The notes: generated by a model from the sequence alone, not told the origin. A stretch of DNA of 64,000 bases from Thioclava pacifica DSM 10166 (GCF_000714535.1 NZ_AUND01000001.1:124001-188000); one strand, 5' to 3'; shown: positions 35,201 through 36,771, counted from the stretch's first letter. Translations and numbers: made by a program.

Positions 35201-36771
35201 ATAACTCGGTGACCAAGCTCGACAATATCGCGGTGCAGGTGCTGCCGCCCGAGTTCACGTTGAATGAGGTCGAGGACTTCTCCGACGGTCTGGCCGATCG
35301 CTTCGCGCATGATGCGGACTGGACCATCACGGGCGGCGTGCTGAGCGTCACTCCGAGCACCGAGTTTGCCACGACCCTTTCGGATCTCGTGATCGCCGAG
35401 ACTTCGGTGATGCGGATCGGGGCGAGCATCGAGACCGATGGCCGCGCGGGCTTCATCTTCGATGCCTATGAGGACGGGCGCTTCAAATACTTGTTGATCG
35501 ATACGGCCAATGATCGCGTCTCCTTCGGTCATTACACCTCGCGCGATGGCTGGATCGAGGTCGCGAGCTACGACATCGCGATTGATGCGAGCCAGGCCAA
35601 CGAGGTCGAGATCACCCTCTCGCGCACCACGGTCAGCCTCTCGCTCAATGGCCATGAGGTGTTGGGCTATGCCTATTACGCGCCGGTCGCCGATGGTGCG
35701 GTGGGTCTGCTGGCGGTCGACGCTGCGCTCTTCGACGATGTGACCCTCGCGACCGACGACCCGGCCTATTACAGCCCCGAGGCGGGATCGCAGACCTATA
35801 GCTATGACTCCGCCGGCGCGATCGCGATTGCCGATCAGGGCGTGACGACGCAGAGCATCATGGTCGGCGCCGATGTGCTGATCGGTGATCTGAACGTGAC
35901 GCTGAGTCTGACCCATTCCCGGATGTCGGATCTGACGGTGACGCTGATCGGCCCCGATGGTACGCGAGTGCAGCTCTTTGCCGCCCTGCCGGGCGACGGG
36001 CTCGACGGGGTCAGCTTCGATGACGAGGCCGATGTGGCGGTCGGGGATGCGACTGCGCCCTACGATGTCTCTTATCGTCCCGCTGACGCCCTGAGCGCCT
36101 TCGACGGAAAGCTTGCGGCAGGGCTCTGGACGCTCGAGATCGTGGACGGGGCCAAGCGCCAGACCGGCACGCTCGAGAGCTGGACGCTCACGATCGAGGC
36201 CGCACAGGCGCTTCATGCGGCCGACGTGGCCCCGACCGCCGAAGGCGCGGTGCTCGACGAGGCGTTGCTAGAAGAAGCCCGCGCCCAAGCGATGGTCGAA
36301 ATCGCGGCGGAACTCGGTTTGACCGCGGATCAGATCGCGACCCTCGAAGCGGTGCAGATCTCGATTGCCACGCTCGACGGCACGCTTCTGGGCTATACGG
36401 CGGGCAACACGATCACGCTCGATGCGGATGGGGCGGGTCATGGCTGGTCGCTCGATGGCAGCGAAGGGTTGAACCTCGTCGATGCGCTCAAGCATGAATT
36501 CGGTCATGTCCTCGGGCTGGACGATAACAGCGATGCGGCGAGCTGGATGGAGGCAACGCTTGCCGAAAACGATCCCCTGCTCTCCGATACCACCGCGTCC
36601 GACGCGGGGGCCGATACCACGCAGGATCTCGCCACGAGCACTGATCAGACCGACCAGACTGCGAGCCCCGCAGATCCCGCCCCAACGCCTGTTCCCGACC
36701 CGGTTACGACGACCCCCACGCGGGGGAATTCCACAGTAACCGAGAAACAGTCGCGTAGCGCAAAGGCGTAG
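1..36771 (+). CDS. Giant modular RTX/beta-repeat surface protein with C-terminal metalloprotease motif (5' partial)
   Basis: The frame is open from base 1 to the stop at 36769-36771. The first possible start inside the window is a GTG at 43, but the 14 codons before it are also open and in style, so the true start is upstream and the protein exceeds 12,256 residues. Modules in order: degenerate repeats (1-8280), beta-rich linker (8281-9906), Ig-like repeats (9907-17020), amphipathic beta block (17020-19910), RTX blocks (20161-21345 and 30456-34395), Calx-beta-like modules (24073-27210), two jelly-roll-like modules (34681-35760), a P-domain (35790-36210), an HExxHxxGxxD motif (36493-36525) and a Pro/Thr-rich tail. 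Composition is poor in Cys, rich in Gly, Asp, Thr and Ser, and typical of Ca2+-stabilised secreted adhesins. The C-terminus ends in charged residues and lacks an LPXTG-like signal. Secretion, adhesion and protease activity are inferences; the continuous frame is direct. Confidence 0.93.
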   Translation, partial: EQPANVALPDGDQVVLSQINGSATSATAPLAQVSGQLTLAVGGEVLIAGGFGFTKTTVSGLTGAAAATGDLLALSLTGVQVFAGTGASFDTSTPTAPTVDTTSDSAFGFYVSSLTSQIGILTSGGVTYTGIDFSLAATGVGIPGVTVEVSNLTVQSNSGSGGSAIDWTQSALTVTGLGLSTQITKVEATATVVVDGAVYIAGTFGLVSTEVTGITDQNGVTGVSGKLLVITITDAELFAGVGAEVSAGSLDLTEASGFGITVPSFTLAMFTATGATETVTGLEFSASAQIYGIPDVTAVIDTLDVAYSSADLDWSQTPFTDAGVNFTFDPFQGTVLAVRAEFTIQSTVLLAADLAISVTTQTIAAANSPTGVELTDAKVMTLSLTSGVIFVGSGATITFDATTGAATGSTGGTGFAASVTRFEFASVKKINAGTGAVEGSWSAINLLAETVELRNIPGFQLEVSDFIVQANIKDATSLTVMSWKLLSLPLQLSDASTGFDATERFLIGATIDKLDIAGTVLLTGSFSVLKTSGIDLGGGVTAALLYVELTGVNFFAGAGGVISGGVLDTSGATGFSASGGDFAIGILTTDELTPVTYTGVAASLSGLGLVNVTGVTLNLASLEVVYNATSGASKLDWSTITDAPALSDVDSLTDLAVSGELTLSVGGFVSLAATFGLRSVTADADAGTGAELIHITGGALTLVTLENVQFFAGTGATLSTDPVSGASLTLAADRIGFGATDGTLALGLFYDATGAVKYTGVIASLSMLSVNGIEGVTVELASLALSYNGNSSATGPNLDWSTITESAAATALGALDPGDALKVSGKLTLAVDTFVFLTAEFTFLSVAATATGVSNGALTFVSLTNVTFFAGSGATLAKDEAAGTTSLTFATDAAGFYAAGGSLALGMLTDLDTGTKYTGVIASLEQLDVKGIEGVTIQLASLNLSYNAVTPVGTKLDWSTISDADALAALGTLGSGDALKVTGKLTLAVDTFVFLTAEFTFLSVAATATGVSTGALTFVSLTNVTFFAGTGATLSVDEATGVASLSFASGAAGFYAAGGSLALGLLTDLDTGTKYTGVIASLDQLDVMGIDAVTIKLASMALSYNAVTPVGTKLDWSTISDADALAALGTLGPDDAIAVSGSLAVSVADTVFALASFDFSATTETIDDLSQAPIVDAQVTRIKLTGVNFFAGVGGAFDYTDGDTATFPIGIADQGLGFLAENATIEMMLVKDAATAATPRSWSALSVSVDFIGMRGLPTSFALNVTDLYFRMNTASAGATRLDWSAIVDGTDYPGLVQITDETVINFGGTLDLALDGFVLVYGTLAGSITQAAVSDGTISLTAADITSFKITNAQIFVGAGGAFDREAGTDRVLGLLDQGTGIYASMAAGDALELAQVTRLARATDDNAADDSNANTQWDDATVTLSWTAVRLSVAELGLRGITGFTLDLSDLLVEGNFAAADGSVLDWSALGAVAGLDTLSLADTADGLDATAGFTVMGTVSELNIAGVVIATGTFSIKSLLADIAVASDIEADNTLSNASVLIFTLSDLNVFAGVDGALDGSSIDPDQGMGFVATGASLQLVMVKEDPLAPATPDAPRSWMALALRVDQVGLQGLPLTATAKDLYFAMNSADVNGKKLDWGATGVDQINALADITQLDAGFGIEFAAYVELQIEGSILLAGGLSGLIRETSLNDPGDTSINTKVFAFSIDGAYVFIGTGGAFEYDEFDRVDAVANAGTGFAAEGLAFDLISVTEVLPDGSTATPRSWTALSAHADSIAPRGLPEGLELTVHSLDFTLNGRDAATEQLDWAPIIQDLGIDAVAPEDGTDLVISGGLDLDIFGFVSGSAHFDIVMRNQIEAELNANSSDGLESASLMLIGLDVSNLFIGQPGGVGLSVASAKLGLALIKATPPADNSTDPPGVLPLPATTTPSATAVIGTVEGGELTGLPEGMELTVNRFSLNYYATKPNGNDATNFFDWTSIDLDGEGTGADAGAVDFTFGPSDDETTVTFDALTDSTTVEGYLTLNAFGFVDVGAYFSLSQDIVDVDVNHDGTFDLSTDMNDAKLTRIGLRIDPADDDASIGYESNFFIGIPDGPGISIERADILLASIKAADPTVDTRSFTGLKAEIDSAELTGITGVTISLDALSLEMNKAADASGEIDVLDWANSINLNSTEWGDADSPLGGQDLLSGTNKDGETLADGVTVLDMDQSGFSLFAAATIEIEGFVYIQGDITLTKTDKVAAREVGSTTAFEASVLSVGVANAVVFAGIGTPTIDVTTDGDGNVTSRRVNADSDATGVALSLDSMGLHIVKEMAADPATADPTQLRSWIVVKATGAASLVGVDDVVVSGDLTLVMNSSGELPSTTGGDPVPYDTLDFTYGGVGGTWDIEIGATTVNFDELTVATLEVSGSITIGFSSFVFVEGEFAFTKSATIYDALTENDDARKLSALTVGAQHVNIFIGSGYDQSAGFDAQSDLVGLKITDAYLALAMFKAVNADGSPILATDANAGDGGSYMALKAGGSVELVGIDGVTLSAYGLELELNQGKTLDATPVKEALNLGSFTGGGFDVKVSTTDTVTLDAAGEILSASGFVVLGFEEYVFLAGHVAFQKGNTLTIGTGVDQKNFAVTEISGDGIYAFAGTGGPFFEVDTSGDTPVVQELADTSGATGLVLRDFSFSLALLGQVDTNGVAVAGGDKYTALYASILSVELAGIPGVAISANGVELKINQGKSGASGMGTQTILPGFDFTSLTGLDPGVLQVLKDEGFSGTFFSVSASTAPADPGHGIELWVNLSGVTPTSAADAEFVLSGDLLFEKTTSAAGAVYTKIALTDLTLKFGDYEFGGSALIYLTPQGMAGKFTVTLPTISFTDGTNRYEIGNGTSGDPITATLELNTSTQAVNVDFGGGNILDLPRGKYLRVSVENAAFKIDLGDDDMANPEIYLESTLALSQFTDTLGNKQMTLAFTDVAGGYTNSSGDGFTIENGKGVLIFYSSATNPTATTNGIAAQIEVTVAIAAAPFSAGGTGIIRINTTSRTDIYEEVDVGDATYILDFLGQANVNQIALADAKLSYEPYFTIEGSLSDAAVLPTGATSGKVGRNITIFIGDAGDPSDPTDDIGLLITNTVIGIYEFGVDANHKFAVYAKGEVQVVGLPGLNISGTVEVWINNSGQTFTIVDNGFPRLDGDTSGDPVQFTFVAGQMERVKGDVEISFGVAETGDLLVISADDVMFTRTPDGRIDVDAPQTSILVTPPGAESFGIEGAARFSFGGALGFQLADMRVTGYTFFGETVELTQTTNLRPLTADLASPLNGQIIDLDGFTYIDVTFNNVNRIETDAYPMGIDPDSITDADPEFVIRATSGGTSTTITVDGAGELVEGASRPTYRYQITTPTSLSADTVYEVQFLANSWRDGAGAQSAAEFERFTVRRSPASTLAAGQQDLTGVTALPGIDLASPFNGAVIDKSMLNAKGYIDITYFVPEGVTLDAATINGNEIRFTATGGATNVDQTMTNARFSVQKIGATTYRYYVTAKPVAATTAQTGVVNTVNQNATAPSNPAFGVGDVTVEFVTGTWSYTIDGTAYWFGGAEVGSSTEFGDGGTTISTKATAYTQIFKVEELPPTEAATPIKIGPVSILSPKVGISKLGFKDGLLVITVGIGAETASLAFGGTATQNADGTQTNSGGTQITLTNLLVKFDIGIDVLGVISGGSDDPVVSLTGKWEITADKLTGTVPDVVLFEATNIKVKYDPNWEAPDDWSTLAPEGAGQEIVTISTIKVTFLKFGIAGSILEYDPGNGDAKIPGLTVYDNGFRIGRGEIIYSGTGTGTGTGTSAVQRTDGGSAKIKFGSILEFDDLRIGVENFALIFGQEVSFDGTIYVGSGGATFAPGKAINAKVTDRATGEDPADTLALKAGLTFTDGVVDGFIFELDTFEINIGSVLKLKGVDFQLDTGAADDEELISFASIGAELKIGSLALSGEARQFAFLGDGTFVTKQGFGVFIGVGAASGEAFKWPSWLPIRITEIGVQWPDIQADPTDFVLTLSAAITGLQGYDGITFEGTVEGIRIDVGLLLEGKFPIIGIDSLGVKVGGDAFGGRIEGALIGGIIRIGDNDQVLSTFDLTSHVKERIFFIGVEAGFSFSGVGGFTIRFALSELGPLGVLVSASIPGGILLEPNSGLAINDFTGSVDFFKSLPDITDPDDLNGPDFALPLNVSVDDWLNSVQAQVVNQYLAIQGGSAAGGGFAAAFTSPMVITGSAKIYSIYTSQAVFNGQVTIKISTDGKILVIGQLNFAADNLSLSARLYANLSKIASGEGTILLLVKVPDQLDLLTIKGSLQFGFKDILGEATDFAVVEEQSATPTQRLAGPADGGVTGVGNFNERAYIDITLPDITGASINVASVTDLTPEIEITGGSFTLDDSQAPTQVDGNTFRFWLIGTGDVTAVDYTFIFQAWSYSDDATNETVYADEDTSTHSGDDAVAGPWVDIKFIAELGGEITPETLRAIAASGVAPFRLFGETEGDIDLVDSTTSTDIAIALSDGATVRYFLSGALAVDNYTVEFLADTWANNATQSGPNNTATPDANFSLVEPVATIGAPFAPGTTGLVVDVNSANTFNVDLDFDTNPDAFRAIVISFDAAGSGTLDYSSILDANAEFTITRTADASGAPATGSISVPNSPVPVQLFITENGQAVFKTLMLDADGRVVASDSDDALDPLPTDTAELYALLAREGITQFAYTTTDTFQLGTYEIEYTGNWADAAGNTGATGTQVIAVEGATAVMVDPGAGASIDVNLLKLRNYIDIQFAAADAGLIYDAASITDGGAEFTLSGAGLGTIVIDDGVAPVRVAGTDDAPVYRYWLTGEFADSATYGDITITAVDQGWSYRYDSATGHGVGFTSDPAVGAVTAGAIVLSNTTLEITFTGIPAGYTLDPASVLDLAQEFSVTSVLTDETGRLTNGSFVVTFADAAPVLLQNSATDPTDISFTYSIAVSILDDVGQIATLDGDLLPQTIEIDLDQSSLSFFKDSAAAPSIVEWDGSSVSTPAGTDALPGDRTYFDIELRAAKSETISDDLTTSDITISGVTVTHLLEINGVTRVFVDGSFAIGSVSVELAANSFGGTAKNRAQTLNFAVSGPQANLVDPADEGSAGLGEINSRGYVDLHFERPVGGALDIGSITDLAPEFEFGGSGTITFDTSLAPEWLNPDATSGDYIFRYFTTGAAAADTTISRIATYEGEATVLRADGSEDTTTGPVAFDASTLSVAFIDVRFTPTYGDTIDFGTLGDEISFSGSGANGVTVASSLIVGDGLTVRYFLTGKFVAGTVQVDVAADSFGSGSYLNAAKTQSFRLVELGASLTDPVEGSSVGQAPLNERGFVDVTFELPEIYVTGIDIDSVTDAGAEVILSAAGYTIAVDDSQAPIYLGDDADGNPIFRIWYTGDFAGSNLDDNVSVEFISGSFDWIGTDGGTIKAITASNDEELVATSGSIEGQAGTFYYVALSLGDSQTLDLASIGTDDFTLATVNGSSVAISGIYARGPPGEYAVTFDTDRSGETLVLSYSAGAWTYGTNPSEAIDPTTLSVKAADTATYIDITFDTLGDPAVNELFAIDAATIDGDEFTLGGAGATNVDLLDLTPTDLGDGTFRYYVSREFGLGTVTVSFNAGSWADLQGNKGGASEQSFRVIDQMQEGGQPAEGADPATTRVFFIRISGSITLNTAGITDEPLIEMRAQAELTFGDYAKADGSTVFRFELEASGTITIYKLGNIGSAAARFVMETGGLSSGLPQFWGVATIQPNFTALKQYGVHIDGNATLMINLSGEDHTETLSLEGILGDQLTRTDGGTDDTVQLSSMNLSTSGPFYTKTAVSSETRTAFAQFGVTLSSEAKVELVLNISGETRWRITDGGKIYFVESTDGTTATLHSEEQSYELTRNSVVIYVGGSMQLTAPGDNPDTGTVYASMTGAFYLKISGTRTEIFVSASATLGAMSDGDALLQGQATGLFIIDYDGSSDASGTTDGIAGTLSLSLSFGEVTDSGSSAQANEGSFGGIASNILRFNATITILFNTTRIDQTFEVPTALLPFIPDDMATSITIWAAKPDLGSTERPVENDGVTPKAGEIYFVARVSGSVTLFDAVTLNGFLEISVSTSEATIAGVVSGRIANFGAVEGVLYLKIDFDEGEILGRAILSVVGGIEIPGVAASGSLLIALEINSGATRAVDGMIITEAEKLITDGRYSNFGTITIDDITYDTATIEIQNGLTLYIKGTLEVSGVIQLNGEFFLQITNDPVFTLTAQIQVTATLVDVASFALDGTLIISEGGLLIYARLDLGFNLGSVITVTGEATFQLNTFSSSKQVTASIKDGEGSYHDELVTVLPGFSLEISGSVDFASIATASGRVYIAVLSSQFVIEFDVTFSLGGLNVHAAGGATLFYNASGLEGLALVLDVSIDANIALVIDIEASGKLLLNTTDRTVSLAGYSLAGRSFELALNGKVEFLKVLKFDASFRVIVQNYAWEVSFSASMDFFGLATMSVSGWFNSDGYFDFSLSGRLVLGSNSFGLTGNFSIRVWYLFDTTTHEYTLGVSGSASVSLRAFNISWGTVSVSFSATATGVGRVPIVISANASVKVLFVKVSVSMSFTVGYVEFPRPIYLAGDSALGHIDRDGYAGNSAYYTYTDWGDASRVLTLNMGDHNYNRGIGDAAAGETYIIEAVTPVVNGTQTIRVTYSGREQVFEHVSEIRGYGGSGDDLLIVREGVEVPIYFAGGYGLDTVDYQGDGQVFINSSTETSDLGDQIDIGAGVLTGSVIYGSSAGDTIVSASVVPITIWALGGDDVVIQNGSGVATIYGGTGRDRLIGGSAADVINGGENDDEIDGRGGANTINGNGGNDRIFRSLASDGVEIIDGGSGTDTILLYGTANPDTLTLDEKPSATSWLRALDADGTGFEADNVESLNVHLLGGRDSLTVNSLGHTDLTALRIDDDLVVESADPSKDVADDQIDGASDGLADAVVINGTNGVDTFTIKEGTVAGQEFVVVAAWSTGTVTVTFDDTIRAKGDTLRISAAGGADKITAGSPVASGDPANATPLDHDLIALTLEGEAGDDRIIGSRFNDVINGGTGSDVVTGGDGLDTFYDTEEETETDVLIEVFEGEDMGLYENLFLVGKVFQADGSTAYASGTSAGVIVPGDGDLWSASGLGAGETTVERLNGIFEEVRLTGGDATNNTFVVNDLGGSVRVGGSDITVSAFNGKVVLDNKGSSDLEHYIIAAPYGSGFEVEINDTGTGADKLVYLGSSGDDYLAVSTGMIVAKRHEDEVTHKITGAAAITIDHSGTSVVELDTRAGADIIAITDTDLPIYLNTGLGDDVIHLGSTADAVPGVSYTGGVLSGITALIQIDAYDTYSGTTLVDRGTDTLNIDDSGNTGDTTGSIGLESRTDVEGFVFVDGFTGSTDGIRYLALEKVNVDLGDGANDVTISSTGKRDVTTLETRGGVDEIAVFAINGPLTIDTGAGDDTVTVTDADPSTPLANGNTLNAILFGYLTINAGENDPVTYAEDGSITNPGDTLIVSDAGDDLPDQGGYLSSNEIVGLGMTLGVIYEGFEALTLELSDGNNGFHVASTHAGVTHLRTGNEVPTGDATNDTLTIEEIDGRTYVELGNGNDVVMVNYTAEGDQTFRNGIAGQELDIDGGSGVDLYIIGLAGEGNSTVRLTDSGDPADGADRAEIKGTDGRDLFLFRANQDLDVGVVAALPMAEDGTWTDDVVERVEYNGSIEGGLRVFGRDGADLFVFDDTLSSLEVYGDAGDDTFQIGQLFASFRDQQNPYNGLAGIDYYATTQVTLGFLSNGVSFGATIHGGDGEDSFTVYSNKAEIFLFGDADDDTFQVRSFVRVDPNDPAAPFTNINGGQGADFIQYAVNAPVRIDGGDGFDTMTVIGTEMGDDYVITDNGVFGGGLFITYTGMEKLVVDALQGNDTFFIESTSESVLLEIVGGLGSDSINLGGSDLEGVTEGGAITVVSNGLNGHSGLIQTTVSSDDPRYQAIWAQDVVSQIADNDEPGLVFYNADGSTGTSVLRVFENATANPLMVINTYAIALSARPTETVYVTISPTLGTEGDVEAGAKGVRVNGSSTSTVLIFDETNWQDLQYVTVTAINDEVAEGRQVVQLRHTVTQGATIDDAIGYDALAVPNMLVDVIDDDVAELLIFPQKTAGNAIDLAGDTIVAEALDLAANDSFAVMLSRAPTGAVSVGFSTDGNVSLSGTSLSGNVVNFDGTNWNTPQYITITAVNDTDAEGVHYARIQPEIFESTRDAFLGVTYADVATGLAANINRDISQQREAQVLYTEADLTIIRGDTSAIETYVLTLDGVVYRYTSFAGEDAASVAGGLLFAIGLNTENTVSVTRDGATLELSRASGTTFALEIEGSAFNNGYVFTPTAMVKLSVDGEAFEIEGQTPGGTPLSVTGNRAFDIVAFRLAASTLDGTLASGQLVDGATWIIKLDGLQVQASAEFGDGLNDIVNKLVAQFAGSDYAASAGYLQATLLPAVDGALYVSAEDPTTWRILIDGTLFEYTSTSSDASGGIKGISDKLAEAINAAGLDIIATVDANGAIRLVSTAPFSLLPLDSETTSIAIAGDTSLTPPVYSDGEIFIFRGPQSTGIVAFSIDILRKSSPDAASTLTGGAYVPADAQRSGTHWQSAQIGFTTMGTIAYGQTWTLSIGDNITNADLPQQYTPYSYVAGKNGDNILPGPLDVTVLDDDAPTVEIIETNGSTVVAERAPGEIQVVDSFDVVLTGALSGTNTVRVEVTPLPTRTYNSEEAFNADANFGENEIVQVRVAAPIAVLTLAGEAVEGETWQVTLMSDAGLSGVAPMLPASVTLEYTVAANEDLGDVAEALRSEIDALSGYNAALTADGAIQITVAGSTERFFVAVGIAGESHGAIDTRVVQDFNFANVLEFEMMGAPTAGETWSVTFNGETFNHLVTAGQSLSNIAAALGAQINAYNDVSTTDGNPRQYEVIVDGRVISIREIADPAADYAASASVLPQKAGEISARQFVEFNATNWMTPQTVTVLALDDTIVDGGDAQVFGAFNDRVNSIRGPVSIIGGESDTDVSLRTPVLLPGETNIPLADGQTGSVDTTDGTTTITIDPEELTHVTGDYGERPGFDPRINDTATIYDIATIGEDGTLSTRVDVTSISEDILSLANDLGMTLDLTINGTDAVESGAVWFFGTPDQADLSLIDWLSASVDLSGTIDAFETVTVTLTDLSGVVQTFSYETGAQTAYRSVVLRELAALIDASADYEAVATVNLLGETRLHVKRADDAAFDLAVTAPGTLEATIGGAPVQSLYNDAGITWTLAAFQLRNEPVAGQTWTLTVNGAATPASVIAGASFGSVTQELAARISSTYAPVVSGSLMTITDTLPEDFDTDPGALITYAPVNPNLRVDEAEQIDTLTVFNNESPALDIGVLTENHLSGLGMGGDTNIGGVPIAGGVSYTGLEVIDIRLGRNTDIFTVESTHRGKTIIDSADGDDVITVKTTAGHTIIRTGNGDDEVHVGSDQGVVDQITGLLIVDMGEEGPIGDKLFLDDSVDTNPNVLRLDGNRISGLDMPSVAERIEIETRGVGGSFTLSLDGITTTTVAFGADAAAMKAAIDTVFAAFGTDAVVSVEHDGATYTYTIEFGGPTGGIDLPDVIVDATGITSDADTTAAAEVTELIKGTTDPGLNVMQAITISAEGGTFTLAFEVPDVLGNIDLRISDPIAFDATADEIAAILEPILNPNNSRPFLPYTKNFAVDRFGDVIYLTFQGALAQTEVAAVDTRGLTGDVLEARIDIAEPSLGDTFTIDLTDLATPLFDDLFPVDFAVTHFAYTALADDTAADVAAALAAQIMDAQGPNIIAHVEGTVLVITSRSGERISVVVNSGDPALDHLLGPLGIQTDLAKLETRMDGVDYYDVEYLDIAMGSGDDVINVRGTTAHTTLDLGAGSERIYVSSEADFGLETDTTFLTGHLLNILGMLNIEAGTGRHKLMISDEATVQGDGTTDLRALITDDRDAALASAAAWGDDAELSNVNEIFVVGIAPAPITYGADLAEGNFLDGITYLTGFGADAIEIDGTHERAIEGSRELTVLNTGLGNDDLVVTLTTDEDGAFVLNTQGPHDANYAPDWGYARDYLEFADNDIVDAALSTLPLIIFGGQGDDRITSGLANDIVFGDRGRIDYLTADGMGDALRLGSGGPDHVNDGTDVAPTLIYTIDPTIGGADTIITLGGDDIVLGGVNGDTITTDGAGDTGADIVIGDSGMIDYVSADSDRTDIDEIATTDETYGGSDWIVTGLGDDIVLAGEDGETIIDALLDGTRSRDRVTEEAVSTIEVDLRDATTRVIAGDYVDAGQGDNIVLGDNGRIVAAADDAPQFGSQPITLGRIETSVENPAIGGDDVIFAGIGYDIVLGGQAGDVIRVAEGEVYDVAVGDTSLRDAGNIVLGDNGYIDWVGTDGDASDIDRIVSTDEAIGGSDWIVTGGGDDIVIAGVDGGALSVDWGDGETEIAGDFVNASQGNNIVLGDNGDIVAAVDDAPQFGTQPITLGLIKTTAPEIGSDDVILAGIGYDIVLGGAAGDAINVKIGEAYDVTGDDTSLHDAGNIVIGDLGRIVWDLSLIDDTIESDSAAVLDLIETTEARYPATDAMIGGNDLIATGAGRDFIIGGTADDTIFAGAGNDLVFGDHGRIVAQPGGGVDAALLPLTETELLEEFDFYSILRSETDGGGRDMIFAEDGRDIVLGQQGADIIYGGNGDDDLIGGHNRPGGVDGADRIDGNGAVLAEDMPAISSWLVASEQAFDTTVSDNDVILGDNGIIIRTDAAVSLRFRVLADGTLTLYDDADDGTGSNAGSVAQLNPAQVAGSFVEERLIALFDHDDTVEADQSELYGADYLAGGADDDVIFGQLGDDLIQGDGSAEFRGRALTTAYDSTDHGYATRLTADGTLSVNPTRSIVPARDGDDYIEGNGGNDVVFGGLGQDDIIGGSSDLYIRHAADAAEGYDPALLSTANVTEADRPDGADLLFGGRGDDATLARNSFGQDGTNAHALDADTILGDNGRILRMVGATGFLAFNYDTLDPARSSTIAIGGGAHSDAWLVVRAVELLDYHSGGPDVWGEETALADNGAADEIHGEGGDDAIYGMVGNDVLFGEGQDDDLLGGWGHDWISGGTGQDGVLGDDGRIWTSRNSSSYEEPLYGIADVRQMTISTPGKIQQAVINVQGELKKTVNLTPFFLTSNLPNVSDDPLQDPLYADDIIYGGLGDDFLHGGAGDDLVSGAEALAEAWYLLFAADALDPLAEGVLVRSDYSVPVNTGNALGYNAFYAGEFAAYDEVFPRQVIMIDGTEYSTYVATGGAGLTYFASFDPTDGGAATAVGTLDNDPTITVHSDGNDMIFGDLGNDWLVGGTGRDHIYGGWGDDLIDADDDHTRSADGSAEGSNDTPDTDPTYEDIAYGGAGRDILIGNTGGDRLIDWVGEFNSFIVPFAPFGAFTITRALAPQIQEYLYDLSASDGADPTRAADSGDYNADRNGEPWGELGLVMQKDAAWQDQTGAPDDPQPGNIPGGKRDVLRSADFNGTSGAQDAQGFAADSGVWTVSGGAFAVSPETLGGDAVSVFYIGDALPSYFEITATIIGGKPTAGLKSNAYIIFDYHSQTDFKFAGVNISTDKFEMGIRTEDGWIVLEQAPVQAKPDTPYNLLLAINGLTATLVIDGKEYFTHVFDARVDQWGVTHGLNAGYVGLGANNSVTKLDNIAVQVLPPEFTLNEVEDFSDGLADRFAHDADWTITGGVLSVTPSTEFATTLSDLVIAETSVMRIGASIETDGRAGFIFDAYEDGRFKYLLIDTANDRVSFGHYTSRDGWIEVASYDIAIDASQANEVEITLSRTTVSLSLNGHEVLGYAYYAPVADGAVGLLAVDAALFDDVTLATDDPAYYSPEAGSQTYSYDSAGAIAIADQGVTTQSIMVGADVLIGDLNVTLSLTHSRMSDLTVTLIGPDGTRVQLFAALPGDGLDGVSFDDEADVAVGDATAPYDVSYRPADALSAFDGKLAAGLWTLEIVDGAKRQTGTLESWTLTIEAAQALHAADVAPTAEGAVLDEALLEEARAQAMVEIAAELGLTADQIATLEAVQISIATLDGTLLGYTAGNTITLDADGAGHGWSLDGSEGLNLVDALKHEFGHVLGLDDNSDAASWMEATLAENDPLLSDTTASDAGADTTQDLATSTDQTDQTASPADPAPTPVPDPVTTTPTRGNSTVTEKQSRSAKA
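2461..3408 (+). repeat. Near-identical tandem duplication, period 474 bp (158 codons), within the N-terminal array
   Basis: Copy A (2461-2934) and copy B (2935-3408) match nearly base for base over long stretches, including synonymous positions. For example, the blocks at 2467-2611 and 2941-3085 match, as do those at 2724-2908 and 3198-3382. Flanking units resemble them only at protein level. The duplication is in frame and recent relative to the rest of the array. It indicates growth of the gene by unequal recombination. Confidence 0.9.
9907..17020 (+). repeat. Ig-like/Big-type repeat region of the giant protein
   Basis: A recurring module begins with a segment like LxxPxxGxxxDxxxLNxRxYIDxxF, continues with xxSITDxxxEFxL, and ends with FRYxxTGxFxxGTVxVxFxAxSWxD. 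Clear unit starts lie near 9907, 10345, 13066, 14314, 15388 and 16030, with more degenerate units between. A distinct beta-rich insert occupies about 10850-13050. The pattern fits bacterial Ig-like domains of large adhesins. Exact family assignment needs profile searches. Confidence 0.6.
17020..19910 (+). other. Long amphipathic beta-strand block within the giant protein
   Basis: About 960 residues of almost unbroken alternation of hydrophobic and polar residues, with repeated xSGSxxL, xFxGxFxLxI and SVSxSFSA elements and very few acidic Ca2+-type turns. It ends just before the first RTX block, at a segment rich in VSMSFTV-like strands. The pattern resembles beta-helix or beta-groove proteins rather than Ig modules. 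No named domain could be assigned, and the structural statement is inference from the residue pattern. Confidence 0.5.
20161..21345 (+). other. First RTX (hemolysin-type Ca2+-binding) nonapeptide block
   Basis: GGxGxDxxx-type motifs are visible: GYGGSGDDLL near 20167, IYGGTGRDRLIGG near 20477, an NGG/NGNGGNDRI series at 20530-20616, IDGGSGTDTI near 20647 and VINGGTGSDVVTGGDGLD at 21280-21333. Such motifs bind Ca2+ in a parallel beta-roll after export from the cytoplasm, where Ca2+ is low. Weaker DDxV-type echoes continue to about 24050. Confidence 0.85.
24073..27210 (+). other. Calx-beta-like modules of the giant protein
   Basis: At least three modules carry the signature of Calx-beta and related surface-protein domains: a strand like VYVTISP or VSVGFST, then FDxTNWxxxQYVTVTAINDxxAEG, then a strand and an acidic Asp-Asp end. 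They lie near 24210-24510, 24600-24840 and 26190-27170. Between them are repeated segments of the type AGETWxVTxxGxxxxxxVxAGxSLxxIAxAL, which I cannot name. Confidence 0.6.
30456..34395 (+). other. Second RTX-like block with recurring LGDNGRI elements
   Basis: Dense Ca2+-binding motifs start at GGQGDDRI (about 30468) and run to GGAGRDILIGNTGGD (about 34333-34377). Many units follow the form GGxDxIxxGxGDDIVLGGxxGDxI, then a turn LGDNGRI. One longer unit is repeated at about 31044 and 31530: a QGxNIVLGDNGxIVAA segment followed by a DDAPQFG segment, 486 bp apart. Confidence 0.85.
34681..35760 (+). other. Two jelly-roll (LamG/concanavalin-like) modules
   Basis: Two related modules start near 34681 and 35266. 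Each has an FxDG/FNG opening, a WTVSGGxFxVSP or WTITGGVLSVTP strand, a GFIFDAYxDGRFKYLLID-type core and a final GxVGLLAxDAxxxFDDV strand. This is the layout of laminin-G/concanavalin-like carbohydrate- or protein-binding folds found near the end of large surface proteins. Ligand unknown. Confidence 0.55.
35790..36210 (+). other. Proprotein convertase P-domain-like module
   Basis: The segment carries a strand set typical of P-domains: xIxVxxDVLIGDLNVTLSLTHS, then LTVTLIGPDGT, then an FDDEA element, and finally LAAGLWTLEIVDGAKRQTGTLESWTLTI. In known proteases this beta-sandwich usually sits next to the catalytic domain. Here it directly precedes the HExxH motif, supporting a functional pairing. 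Confidence 0.7.
36265..36560 (+). other. Metzincin-like zinc-binding motif region at the C-terminus of the giant protein
   Basis: The motif HEFGHVLGLDD (36493-36525) matches the extended zinc site HExxHxxGxxD of matrixin/serralysin-like metalloproteases. It is preceded by a short alpha/beta segment with an AELGLTADQ helix and a GNTITLDADGAGHGW strand, similar to a reduced matrixin core. No clear Met-turn could be confirmed. Active, self-processing or vestigial protease are all possible. Confidence 0.6.
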